This document shows positions 23,680-33,977 of a DNA stretch of 64,000 nt, one piece after another (positions within the stretch are counted from its first letter, which is position 1; every line of letters begins with the position of its first letter). A program made the position numbers and the translations under genes. Source of the DNA: Absidia repens (taxonomy: Eukaryota; Mucoromycota; Mucoromycetes; Mucorales; Cunninghamellaceae); NCBI GenBank assembly GCA_002105175.1, contig MCGE01000028.1:434001-498000 (forward strand), given 5' to 3'. A model generated the notes under the pieces. The model was not told the DNA's origin, made no database searches, and was given only the letters and a program-made list of their open reading frames with translations.

Positions 23680-24854
23680 ATGCCTCTATCCAAAAAACGA
23701 ACTTATCAACGTCATTCGGAACCCAAGCTATTTCAGTGTACTGGGTTTGGTGATTGTAAAATGGTTTTTACACGTAGCGAACATCTTGCAAGACACGCTA
23801 GAAAGCACACAGGCGAGGTAAGCTCAATCTTAACGACATAATTTTAGAAATAGCATAGCATTTACCCATTTTTTATTATTCTTTTTTATAGAAACCCTTC
23901 AAGTGTGTGGTACCTGGTTGTGAACGTGCATTTAGCCGCTTCGACAATATGATTCAACACACCTCTACTCACAATAAAAAAGGCGGTGACAGAAAAAATA
24001 TGCAGTGCAAGAAACACAGCAACAGCAAACAAAAATTCAAGGAAATGAATGTCAACAAAGGCGATAGTGTCAGTGGTTCACAACAGCTTATCCCTCTTAT
24101 CACAACTCCGGTGGACATGGGTTACTCTGCGCCCCACCCATCTAGTCTTTCTTTACCGGTGTCACCTATATCGGACATGGACTCTCCTTGCCACCAGCGA
24201 CTTCCTTCCATCAGTGACTCTTATTTCCAACATTCACCAACGAACACAACCAATACAGGGGCGTCGATGGATTATTTTTCTCATATCAACACTCCTGGTG
24301 CTATCCCGTCGATGCATCCCACCTATTTACCTTCACCAAAAGAACTCCTTTTTCACCATATGCCTATTTATCCTTTGAAATCTACCACAACTACCGATGA
24401 ATATGATCATACCGCGGACGGCGGTGACCACCTGTCCTCAATCTCATCACCCACTCCTTCTTCACCAGCATCTACCTCATCTTCTCCCATGTCACCTCCT
24501 CTTCCTCAACCGGAATCACTTTTATCGCCTCCCTCATCCTCTGCGTTTTTTAATGATGGTTTGTCCAGAAGATTATCGAATGTAGAATTAGCACTGCCAA
24601 TTCAAGAATTATCGGTCTGTCATGGCACTGGAACAAAAGGAATCAATATCACTTGTGATGAATTTGAAGCCTTGCAAGCCTTCTCACAATTATCATCGTC
24701 TTCCTCGGTGGGCACTTTCCCCAATGCTACTGGAGGCTTCAGATCCAGATCTATGTCTCTCAATACTGGTGCTATGCAAGTCAACGCCTTCCGTCAACAG
24801 CTCGCTTTGGCCCATGAATCATGCTCTCGAATGTCCCCCCGCTCTATCATTTAG
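23680..24854 (+). CDS. C2H2 zinc-finger transcription factor
   Basis: Probable nuclear regulator of 366 residues. Exon 1 (23680-23817) and exon 2 (23892-24854) meet within the inter-finger linker HTGE|KPF. Finger 1 ([20 protein letters not shown] then RHARKH) and finger 2 ([19 protein letters not shown] then THN) are contiguous and start within 20 residues of the N-terminus. The rest is low-complexity Ser/Pro/Thr, probably an activation or regulatory region, with a conserved-looking [19 protein letters not shown] near the C-terminus. The F-R-DN-QH pattern in finger 2 recalls Msn2/Nrg1/Com2-type fungal factors. The exact orthologue and targets are unknown. Confidence 0.82.
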
Positions 24855-27358
24855 CTCCCCTACCCCACCAACCCACACATCCATTTTATCTTTACCATGT
24901 TTTATTTTTGGTGAGAAAAGTGATGACTGTTTTATTTTATGTACATTTATATTCAATATTCCCTTGAATAGTTGACTTAGTGCTTAGTTTAGTTTCAACC
25001 CTTTTTTTTTTATATATTTAGCTTTTGTCCCTCCCATATATACATACTTGAAACTGAATATGAGTTTATCATATTATCAGTTTATTACATTATCCCCCCC
25101 TCTCTGTATTTAGCTTAGCAAAAATTAGTCAATATATATTCTTAATAAAAATAAAATAAAAATAAAAACAAAAACAAAAACTCCACGTATACTCGTTTTG
25201 TCCCATCCCAATCAATAAATACGTATATTATTTTTTCTTCACAGAAGCATGTATGGCACAGTTCAGCAAAAATAAATAATAGATATTCACTGTTGCATTT
25301 TTCATATTCATTTTCAAAGCATTCTAGCACTCGCAAATCATTGATCTATTGGATTTCAGGGCTTAGGGAAGATTATCGAAGTGTAGTTTCTGAAGGAATT
25401 AGATTGCTGTCATTTCTCTCAACTGGCTTAAGTTTGAGCTCGTTTTTTTTTCATTTGGTCAAATGCGAAAACAACAACAACAATAAAAATAACGATATGG
25501 GTATATAAAGTATATTCAGTCTAGTGGATGGTATGTTGGCAGCAGGGTCTACGTTGATCAATGTGAATGGCATAGCGAAAATAGTGTCACGTTTCATATT
25601 AAACGATCTAGAACTGTTAACCAGTCACTGGGAATTGGAGCTGCCACGTAGTCACAGATAAGGTACAATATAGTGCAATATTGTATGACTGCAAAAAGAT
25701 ATATATTTATTTATAGGACTGATTGAGCAGGAGTATGACTATATTTGATAGTGACTGATTTAAGACTGTCAATCAGTCTACCAGGTACGGGAAAAAAGTA
25801 GTCATTACAGGGTGACCTTCTAAGTATATGTTTGGTAGAACACTCACAAAACAGTTATATTCGCGACATTATTTAACATCCGATGGTTCAGAGGATGGCT
25901 ACTAAAAAGGCATATTTTATTGAAGCATATTATCGGATACTAAATCTAAAGCCGAGAGGTTTATTGTAATAAAGGCTTTGACGAAAGGATTTATTGGTGA
26001 AAGCATGAAGAGAGTAATGTAAGATCTTATTAATATCCAACACTAATCTAAAAGGGCAATTTTAAAAGGATATTTGATATATTGTGCAAGGTATGAGAAA
26101 GACTAGTGACTTTTGTTGCAGATGTATAACAACGTTCAATACTATTCCAAAGGGTGATGGGGTAGTGAAAAAGAAAAAGTGGGGAAGGATGATATGTTGT
26201 GCAAGACAAGAGAAACACTAATAAGACATATTTCATTGAAACAAGTAAAAAGAGACATATTTTATTCAGATACAGATACAACTATGGCCAAGCTAACATT
26301 AAACTAAGCTAATGAAGGCTTCAAAAAGTCAACTAATGGTGGACTCCTCAGATCCTAGATCCAAAATGAAAGGGATTCCCCATCCATGTTGTAATCCCTG
26401 ACCTGAAACTTCTTCTAAACTATCCCTGATACTAATCTAAGATCAACGAACTTCAAAAAGTTGAATTGGTAAAGAAAAAGAAAGAAAGAAAGAAAGAGAG
26501 AGTGCGGGAGAAAAAAATAAGGAGTCAATAAAAATCCACGTGGGCGGCATTTGAAATACTTTTATCTCGTTTGGTGAGAATGGACTTCCGATTTTTTTGG
26601 TGAATACGAAAAAGGAACCTCTCATTCACCTTTTACAATTCAACACCATACAACGGCGTCAACATGGTGGTCCCTTCTCATTAAATTAGCCACCACCATT
26701 CAAAATCGGTGGAATGACTGTTCTCTTTTGATGCGGCTTTGAACTTACCGTGGAGTAATTCAACCTAGGTTAGTTTACCGTTTTCACTTGTAGAATAGTG
26801 TGTCTTTCATCGCATATTAGCGTTGCCTCTCCCATTGAATACGCTTACCTTACGTTATATTTATTACATAACAAGCTGCCCTTCATGCCACATACCCCCA
26901 ATTGCCCCGCCTTTACATAGGCGTCAAGATACTGTCATTATACTACGTAGTTTAGTTTAGTTGTCATCGTTTATATCTGCATCTGAATAATGCTTATCTT
27001 GACTTTTTAGTTTTACATTATCTCTCATCATTTGTGTTTGTAATATCGAACATCTATACATTGTCCAATGCTGGGGCATGTGGAAAAAAAAATACCTGCG
27101 ACCCAAAATTATTTTTTTTTACCCTCTTACTGGACAGCACCATATTACCTTATATCCCGATTGACTGAACAATGCCCCAATCAATAAACACTACTTTGTT
27201 TTTTGTCCGCATATGTAAAAAATAACCAAATATATTGTGTCAAGTCAATAAAGTAAACAATAATCTTTATTTCAATCAATAAAACCCAACAAAAATTGTC
27301 TATCTTCTAAAGTACTAACTAACTAAATAAAGTTTCACTGCTTCAATGATAATGATAT
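24855..27358. other. Intergenic region between zinc-finger and F-box/ankyrin genes
   Basis: No gene recognised. It contains the 3' flank of the zinc-finger gene, a full-looking copy of the dispersed repeat family (about 25590-26740) and, at 27240-27340, AATAAA-rich sequence close to the 3' end of the minus-strand ankyrin gene. Confidence 0.6.
25590..26740 (+). repeat. Dispersed repeat family, copy R4
   Basis: One of the longest copies. Blocks in order: CATATTAAACGATCTAGAAC, GACTGTCAATCAGTCTACCAGG, ACTCACAAAACAGTTATATTCG, TATTTTATTGAAGCATATTATC, GAGAGGTTTATTGTAATAAAG, ACACTAATCTAAAAGGGC, CATATTTTATTCAGATACAG, AGATCCTAGATCCAAAATG, TAATCCCTGACC, a (GAAA)n purine run (26468-26500), and CACGTGGGCGGCATTTG at 26538. 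Similarity to copy R5 continues to about 26740. No ORF. Confidence 0.75.
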
Positions 27359-28687
27359 CTAACTAAAGGATGTAGTTCGTAATAAAGCGCGCATAGGTTC
27401 CTTGACCTTTGACTTGGCTAGATAATAAGAAGTAGGATGAATCAAGATAGCACCTGCATTGATCATGACTTCAACACAAGCAAGATGGTTCCGCAGGATG
27501 GCTTCATGTAGTCCCTGTTGCGCATGTTCCAGTGTAGTGACCGCACCTTTTGATAGTAATGTAGTCACCACGGCAGAATGACCAGCCACCAGAGATTCAT
27601 ACAAAGGCATTCCTTTTGCACAGTTCACTATCGTCGTCACAAACCTATTTTCTTGCAACCCCGTTGTTGATTCCAAACCAACATCATCGTTCATCCGGTG
27701 TTCGCCATCCGCCTCCAGTTCAGTAGCAGCAGATCCATATGAAGAAACCAGAGCATCCACCATCGCCACATAGCCAAATCGGCAAGCTAAACGTAGAGGT
27801 TGATCTTCCTGGCACCGAGGATCGACACCAGCATCCAACAATAAAGCCAAGGTAGGTAGATCATTGTTTCGCACGGCGGACAGAAGACTAGCATCCCGGT
27901 TAGCACGAGGATTAGCACCAGCATCGAGTAGTAGACGGACGACAGAGGTATGTTGTTTGTGAGCGGCGTTTTGTAAAGGGGCATCGTTGTAGCAGTGGAC
28001 ATCGGCACCAGGTAAGAAAAGCGTCACCAAAGGTTCACAGCCAGAGAGACAGGCACGGCGTAAATATTGGTCCTGTTGAGCATGTGGGTTGCATGCGTAT
28101 CTTGTAATTAAATGTTGTACCAAATCCACTTGATGATGTACACACGCCAACATCATCATGGCATCATTACCATGATGGATCGATCCACCATATCTGCCCA
28201 CTAACACATCCACTATAGCCTTGCTGCCTTGCATAGCTGCCCCATTGAGATAACGTTCCAGTGTGCGTGTATCAGGTTGGATGGCATCCACCAAAAGAAT
28301 ATAAAGAGGCACGTTCTGTTGTTCACAAGCTTGCCATACCATCCAATCATTATCCGCCCGCGGATTGCATCGCAGTTTCAGTAAATTGTCAACCACAGTG
28401 AGAGAAGAGGCCATACGGAAGCTTTTCATACTGCGCTCGCCCAATGCTGCAAGTCGGCCAAAACGATAGATAAGAAATTGTGCACGAGTCAATGCAGACC
28501 GAGAAATACCATAGAAGCCTCTTGTCACTAGTCGAAGCTGTGGATTTTGTGCGAGAAGGAAGATGCGGATCAATAGTTCAGTTGGGAGCTGCTGGAAGCC
28601 ATGATTTGGTGATGGTGGTGGTATCACTAGAAATTGTTGTCGTTGAGAGGAGGACGGTTGGATGTACAATGAGTTTTCTGAAGACAT
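27359..28687 (-). CDS. F-box and ankyrin-repeat protein
   Basis: Single-exon 442-residue protein, likely a substrate adaptor of an SCF ubiquitin ligase. The start is taken as the ATG at 28687 (MSSENSLYIQPSSSQ). The frame stays open to 28834, but that extension is hydrophobic and low-complexity. An F-box-like segment, LPTELLIRIFLLAQNPQLRL, lies at about residues 34-60. Ankyrin-type repeats follow from about residue 150: PLQNAAHKQHTSVVRLLLDA, GANPRANRDASLLSAVRNND, LPTLALLLDAGVDPRCQEDQ and PLRLACRFGYVAMVDALV. Further weaker repeats lie upstream and at the C-terminus. Such proteins are numerous in Mucoromycota. The target is unknown. Confidence 0.78.
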   Translation of the reverse strand: MSSENSLYIQPSSSQRQQFLVIPPPSPNHGFQQLPTELLIRIFLLAQNPQLRLVTRGFYGISRSALTRAQFLIYRFGRLAALGERSMKSFRMASSLTVVDNLLKLRCNPRADNDWMVWQACEQQNVPLYILLVDAIQPDTRTLERYLNGAAMQGSKAIVDVLVGRYGGSIHHGNDAMMMLACVHHQVDLVQHLITRYACNPHAQQDQYLRRACLSGCEPLVTLFLPGADVHCYNDAPLQNAAHKQHTSVVRLLLDAGANPRANRDASLLSAVRNNDLPTLALLLDAGVDPRCQEDQPLRLACRFGYVAMVDALVSSYGSAATELEADGEHRMNDDVGLESTTGLQENRFVTTIVNCAKGMPLYESLVAGHSAVVTTLLSKGAVTTLEHAQQGLHEAILRNHLACVEVMINAGAILIHPTSYYLAKSKVKEPMRALLRTTSFS

Positions 28688-28986
28688 AAAAAACGCATGG
28701 CCATAAACTGTCCACAAAAAAGAAAAGAAAAAGGGTAGATAACAAAAGAAGGGAAAAAAAAGCGACAGCAAACTTAATGATAAACATCCGTTTTTTTTAT
28801 TCCGCTCTAACCCCAGCACGTCAATGAAGCCCAAGATGAAAAATAGATGAGATGTTCCCGATTATGATCCAAAAAAAAAAAAAAAAAAAATTCAGAAAAA
28901 AGGAGGCATTTATTTTCAATTCAATGATCAAAACAAAAAGATATTATTAACTAGTAACTAAACTATGCTAAAGAATTCCATCGTCA
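28688..28986. other. Spacer between tandem minus-strand genes
   Basis: About 300 bp holding the upstream region of the F-box/ankyrin gene and the 3' flank of PER1, with an A20-type run at about 28871-28890. No further feature was seen. Confidence 0.4.
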
Positions 28987-30085
28987 TCATTGCTTTGGAG
29001 GTGCAGGCAAGGTGGTGACGGCAGATTTGTGATGCTTCATTTCATGCTGCGTATCCACTAAGACAAATTTGTACCAAAGCATCATGAGGGGGATTGTTGA
29101 CAAGTGCCACAAGCTATGAGCATCTAAGATCCGACCGAGCGGCGGGAAATCCAATAATTCCAAAGACATGGCAATAGCAACACCCACCACAGATATCAAA
29201 GCCATATACGCAAACGACCGCCGAGAGGTTTCCACTGTATATTGGCGAATGGACCAGCCAACCCAGAGTGATAATTGAATCAACCCCACCACCACCGATG
29301 CCAGCATATTGTAGCCATAATCAAACCGTATAAGGGACAAATACGAGACATGCATAGAGTAGCACGTCACAAAAATCAATGCGATAAGCCAAGGGGTATT
29401 CCTGATGTAGAGGAGCCGTCGTAAGGCATAATAAAGTGAGTAGAGAATCAACAGTCCGGCGCTAAAGTAATCAAGCTTTTCTGTCACTGAAGTATCGCGC
29501 GCGTGAAAAACTGTGCTCCAGACCCATGCGTTCATTCCCAGGAGAGCATACACCAGCATTGCCCTTTTCAAGTAGTAATTGTTTGGTATGCGTTGCTTCA
29601 GGACGTGGTAGTAATGGTGATGTACAAGACCGTTGCCAATAGAGAAGAGCACCGATGCCGGTTCTTGAATACCCAACCACCGATAGAATGGCCTAAGATA
29701 AGATAGAATACAGTTATTTTAGTTAGGTGGAGTGGTGCTCATTATATCGTTTGGAGAATTTTCCTTACCATTTCCCATAATATTGCATCACTTCATCAGC
29801 GTGTTCGATCGCTTTGTCGGTAATAGCTTGCATACAATTATATTGACAGTTTTCTCTACTAAATAATAATGAGAAAATGTATGCGATAGTGTTTATGTAT
29901 GAGAATGTGTAAGCTTACCAGGACCAAAACAAAAGACGTAGAGATAGAGGAAGTGTTGTAGGGCACTGTGAATCGGTACATTGGTCAACACATTGCAAAA
30001 AAACAGGTTGCTGGTTTCCTTTTGACGCCAAAGTGTATACTATAAAGCAAGATAATATCAAAATAAAGGGTATACCATTATGCAT
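28987..30085 (-). CDS. PER1: PER1/PGAP3 GPI-phospholipid remodelling protein
   Basis: ER/Golgi membrane protein that removes the sn-2 acyl chain of GPI anchors (GPI phospholipase A2). Exons on minus: 29919-30085, 29769-29858 and 28987-29692, giving 320 residues, the family's usual length. It begins with a signal peptide (MHNGIPFILILSCFIVYTLA). The Cys-rich lumenal part is PVFLQCVDQCTDSQCP, then FWSCRENCQYNCMQAIT. The conserved core is KWPFYRWLGIQEPASVLFS and ALLGMNAWVWSTVFHARDT, followed by VTEKLDYFSAGLLILYSLYY. The final segment DAHSLWHLSTIPLMMLWY has the conserved H...H pair. About seven membrane helices are expected. The divergent ING gene starts 246 bp away. Confidence 0.95.
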
Positions 30086-30331
30086 GGTGTATTAAGTAGA
30101 GAGTAGAAATAAATAAACGATTGAGAAAAAGCGGAAGGAAAAATAATGAACCGCACAAGAAGTCTGATTTTTAAACGTCCGCTCCATTTTTTTTTTTATA
30201 TTTTGAAAGCAGGCTCCCAGTGCATAATTTATTTTTTTTGCCCCTTTTCTGTTTCCTGCCTACTTTTCTCTATTGAATTTTTCCCCTATCATATATTATA
30301 CATATATCATTATCTATATATATTTATTATT
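30086..30331. promoter_or_regulatory. Bidirectional promoter region PER1 (-) / ING (+)
   Basis: Only 246 bp separate the two divergent start codons. The segment contains T-rich stretches and TATATA-type words at about 30295-30325, close to the ING start. No specific factor site was assigned. Confidence 0.5.
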
Positions 30332-31848
30332 ATGCGCCCTCCTGTCATTTCAAACTCAAAACATGATCATCTCTCCTACCTGGATGACTATATTGATAGT
30401 GAGTTCACGTAATTACCAATTTACATTTTTTTATTAACTCATCTGTTCACTTTTTTTTTTTTAATAGCCATTGAGGCACTTCCTTTAGAACTTCAACGCA
30501 ACTTCACGTTGATGAGGGAACTTGATGGATATGCGCAAGGTAAGTGAAGAGACTAAGTGTCTTTAAAAAAGATTGGTGGAATGTAAATATAGTTGACCAT
30601 TGACCAAGTAGTATGTTTATTCCCTCTTTTTTTGAAACACACACATAGACATTATGGACAAAGTAGCAATTTACGCCGTCGACTTGATTGACAATATCAA
30701 AGGCATGGATAACAAATCGCGTATTGAAAAACTCAAGCTGCTTGATGGCGTGTTGGCTGAAACTTTGAAACGCGGCGAAGAAAAGGTAGCACTCGCAAAA
30801 TCGACTTTTGACGCGGTAAGACATCTTGATGAATATCAATTATACAATTAGTGCCTCATTTTTTGTTCAATGACATATCTTATTATAATTATTTTTACCT
30901 GTTTTAGGTGGATCGTCATTGCAATCGATTGGATGCGGACTTGGTCAAACTGGAGGAAGATCATCCTGTCGGAACTATTCGTATTACTAGTTATCCTGGC
31001 TTAGGACCATCGTCAAGGAACCTGAGGGAAGGCATGGAATTCCGCGAAAAATCAACAAAACGAATGGAGCGTGAGCGAAAGGAATTGAAGGGGGAAAAGA
31101 AAAGTAAGTGAATATCATACAAGTGCGAGAATACTCAATACTGACTCTTTTATCTTGGCGGGGGGGGGACTTGGCTTTGGTCGCAATTTTCATGTAGCGA
31201 AAAGTAAGCAATTAGCTCTATCCATGGAAAAAATGCTGATACGAAACTATACATTTGATTTCAATAGAACGAAGAATAAAGGATGCAAATGGCTCTCCCC
31301 CACCTGGAAGTATTATCCGAACAACACAAAATGCAAAGGAACCAAAGACAACAAAGGCTCAAGAAAAATCAAGAACTTTTACAGCAGGTAACTCGAATAA
31401 TAGTAAAGTACACATATTCATTTGACTAAACTTCCTCTCTTCCTATTACCCTTCTTTAAGGCAAAACTAGTAAAAAGGCGTAAGTAATTGTTTTTTATGG
31501 ATTATTCATTATTGGCGACACTATTCTCGCTATATTAATATTATTTGCCATATATAGGACGTCTTCCAATGATATGAATATTGACCCAAACGAACCACTC
31601 TATTGTTACTGTCAACAAGTTTCTTTCGGTGAAATGGTCGCTTGTGATAATGCCGATGTAAGTTTGGAAGAAAGGAAAGGAAAGAAAACATAACCTTTGG
31701 ATCGTCCTACCGCTCATTGAATTTTTATATTTTCTAGTGTGACATTGAATGGTTCCATTTGGCTTGTGTGGATTTGAAAACAGTGCCCAAAGGAAAATGG
31801 TATTGTGACAATTGTGCTGGCAAATCCAAGAGCAAACAACGAAGATAA
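30332..31848 (+). CDS. ING-family PHD-finger protein (histone-modifying complex subunit)
   Basis: A 283-residue chromatin reader that probably binds H3K4me3 within a histone acetyltransferase or deacetylase complex. Eight exons: 30332-30398, 30468-30539, 30649-30815, 30908-31103, 31268-31387, 31461-31479 (19 nt), 31558-31657 and 31738-31848. The N-terminal ING helical domain begins with [18 protein letters not shown], then FTLMRELD, followed by a Lys/Glu coiled segment and a basic linker. The PHD finger is [20 protein letters not shown], then [20 protein letters not shown] and DNC, with the C4HC3 ligands intact. A basic tail (KSKSKQRR) ends the protein. The length is similar to Yng2 and ING4/5. 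The exact paralogue is not resolved. Confidence 0.92.
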
Positions 31849-32433
31849 GGGAATCTTTATGCTGAACGTCATTAGTGCGGAGATGAAAATATGGTGTATT
31901 GGGATTTGCGTGATTGTTAGAATTGGTCTATTTTTATTGGCTCATCTCAATCTTGACCACTCTTATTTTATACTGTCCCTTTTTTTTTTTTTTTTTTTTT
32001 TTAGTTTTTAGTTGATGATATCTGTAGTTTACTTCGTTATTTTGTCAATAAAAACTCTATTCACTTCTTACAAATATGTGCCCTTTTTTGTGTCTTTTTA
32101 TGCTATTCTTTTGATGTGTTTTTTTCCTATTTATATGATTTATAGGCTTCACCGTGCATGACAAAATAAATGAGGGGATACTGATGATGATATGGTTGAT
32201 TTATGCGAAGAAAAAAAAGAGATGGGAGATTGAGTTACTCAGAGCATTGTTAATTTGATTGGCTCAGATTAGCGTTTGGTTCGCCCATGGTCAATCACAT
32301 AATTCTTTTAGATCTTTTATGTCAGGCTATAAATTCGCCCCAACCACCTTTTTTTTCAAATTCTTTTTCTCTTATTTTCTACTTTTTCCCATTTTCTTAT
32401 TCTTCTTTTATCCACCTATCTATTTAAAACAAA
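31849..32433. other. Spacer between ING and MTHFR genes
   Basis: Contains a T20 run (31981-32000), a CAATAAAAAC polyadenylation-like signal at about 32046 for the ING gene, and a T/C-rich leader before the MTHFR start (32345-32425). No ORF of interest. Confidence 0.5.
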
Positions 32434-33601
32434 ATGAAAGTAATTGACAAGATCAGAAAAGCCGAAGAAGAAAACCGTGTCTATTGGTCTTTTGAATACT
32501 TCCCTCCCAAGACTGCTCAAGTAAGTCTTCCCACAAAAATAATTATTGCCTTGAATTTTTTTTTTTTTTTGTCTTTTACTAATCCTATCACAATAATTTA
32601 TTTTTAAAACTACAGGGTACTCAAAATTTATTTGACCGTATTGGACGCATGAAGCAATATGGACCTGAATTCATCGATGTGACCTGGGGTGCAGGTGGTA
32701 CTACTTCAGCGTTAACTACCGAAATTGTCAAACATGCGCAAAGTGTAAAACAAGTGGAAACAATGATGCATCTTACTTGTACCAATATGCCTTCAGAAGA
32801 AGTAGATAAAGCTTTAGAAGCTGCAAAAGCTTGTGGCTGTCAAAACATTTTGGCTTTACGTGGTGACCCTCCTCATGGTCAAGACAAGTGGGAATCTTGC
32901 GAAGGCGGTTTCAATAACGCCATTGATTTGGTCAAATATATTCGCCTCAAATATGGTGATTACTTTGGTATTGCGGTTGCAGGTAATAACAATGACATTG
33001 CTAAAAAAAAAAAAAAAAAAAAAAAAAGTCGATATGTCAGTCAGACCGCTTAATTTAATTTTTTTTTTATACAGGTCATCCCGAAGGTCATATTGATAAT
33101 CCTTCCAAGGAAGATGATTTGAACCATTTGAAAGCCAAGGTGGATGCTGGCGCTGATTTGATTGTCACTCAATTATTCTACGACGTAGATATGTTTCTGG
33201 AATTTGTCAAGAAATGTCGCGATATTGGCATCACTTGCCCTATCTTACCTGGTGTCTTCCCTATTCAAAACTATCAAGGTCTTAAACGAGTCATCTCTTT
33301 CAACGACAATTATGTACCTGAACATATTTGGAATGATTTGGAACCTATCAAAGACGATGATGCTGCTGTGAAAGAATATGGTATTCAACTGACAATCAAG
33401 TTTATTGAAAAGATGCTCGCTGCTGGTATTAAAGGCGTTCACTTTTACACCTTCAACTTGGAACGTTCGACTCGTTTGATCCTTGAACGTTTGAACCTTA
33501 TTCAACCTGCTCCTGCTGCTCCTGCCATTTCTTCTGTGCAACAAGATATCCCTACTGCTGCTAATGTTGCTCAATCTAGTGCTCAACAAACCAAAGCTTA
33601 G
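32434..33601 (+). CDS. Methylenetetrahydrofolate reductase, catalytic domain only
   Basis: FAD enzyme that reduces 5,10-methylene-THF to 5-methyl-THF for methionine synthesis. Exons 32434-32520, 32616-32982 and 33075-33601 give 326 residues. Landmarks: [13 protein letters not shown] (catalytic Glu region), [76 protein letters not shown] and [17 protein letters not shown], i.e. a complete TIM-barrel domain. After this only a short Ala/Gln tail is present before TAG (33599-33601). The SAM-binding regulatory domain of about 300 residues found in yeast MET12/MET13 and animal MTHFR is absent, and nothing downstream resembles it. Intron 2 contains an A24-type run. Confidence 0.93.
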
Positions 33602-33977
33602 TCTCTTATATATATTTATTTTTCCTTCACCACACTCCACCTCCCACCCGTTGTCTATAGTTTCTCCTTTTTTTAAACACTTAGTCCTCCCTCTCCTCAC
33701 TTTTTTTTTGTATGTTCAACCATTCTTACTTTATTCCTTTTGCCTTTTTTACAGTATATCAAATCAAAAAGAATACCTTTATACATAATATCTTAACATA
33801 TTACATTTTGCCTTAATAAAATCATCCACTTTTTTGACCCCTTCCATTTCATGCAAATTTGGTGTGGCTTTTTTTTTTTGACCTCGCTCGCGGGCTTTGA
33901 AAGCTTGAATTTCAAAAGTTTTTCTTGTCCCTTCTTTCTCTGTATTTTTTTTTTCTTACTTCTTTGAATCTATCAAA
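33602..33977. other. Spacer between MTHFR and RIO1
   Basis: Has CTTAATAAAATC at about 33812 (probable poly(A) signal for MTHFR) and a T/C-rich leader before RIO1. Nothing else recognised. Confidence 0.45.

Noticed and set aside
28688..28834. Upstream extension of the F-box/ankyrin protein to an ATG at 28834
   Set aside because: The extension is a Phe/Leu/Ser low-complexity run typical of a T/C-rich leader. The ATG at 28687 gives a normal N-terminus.
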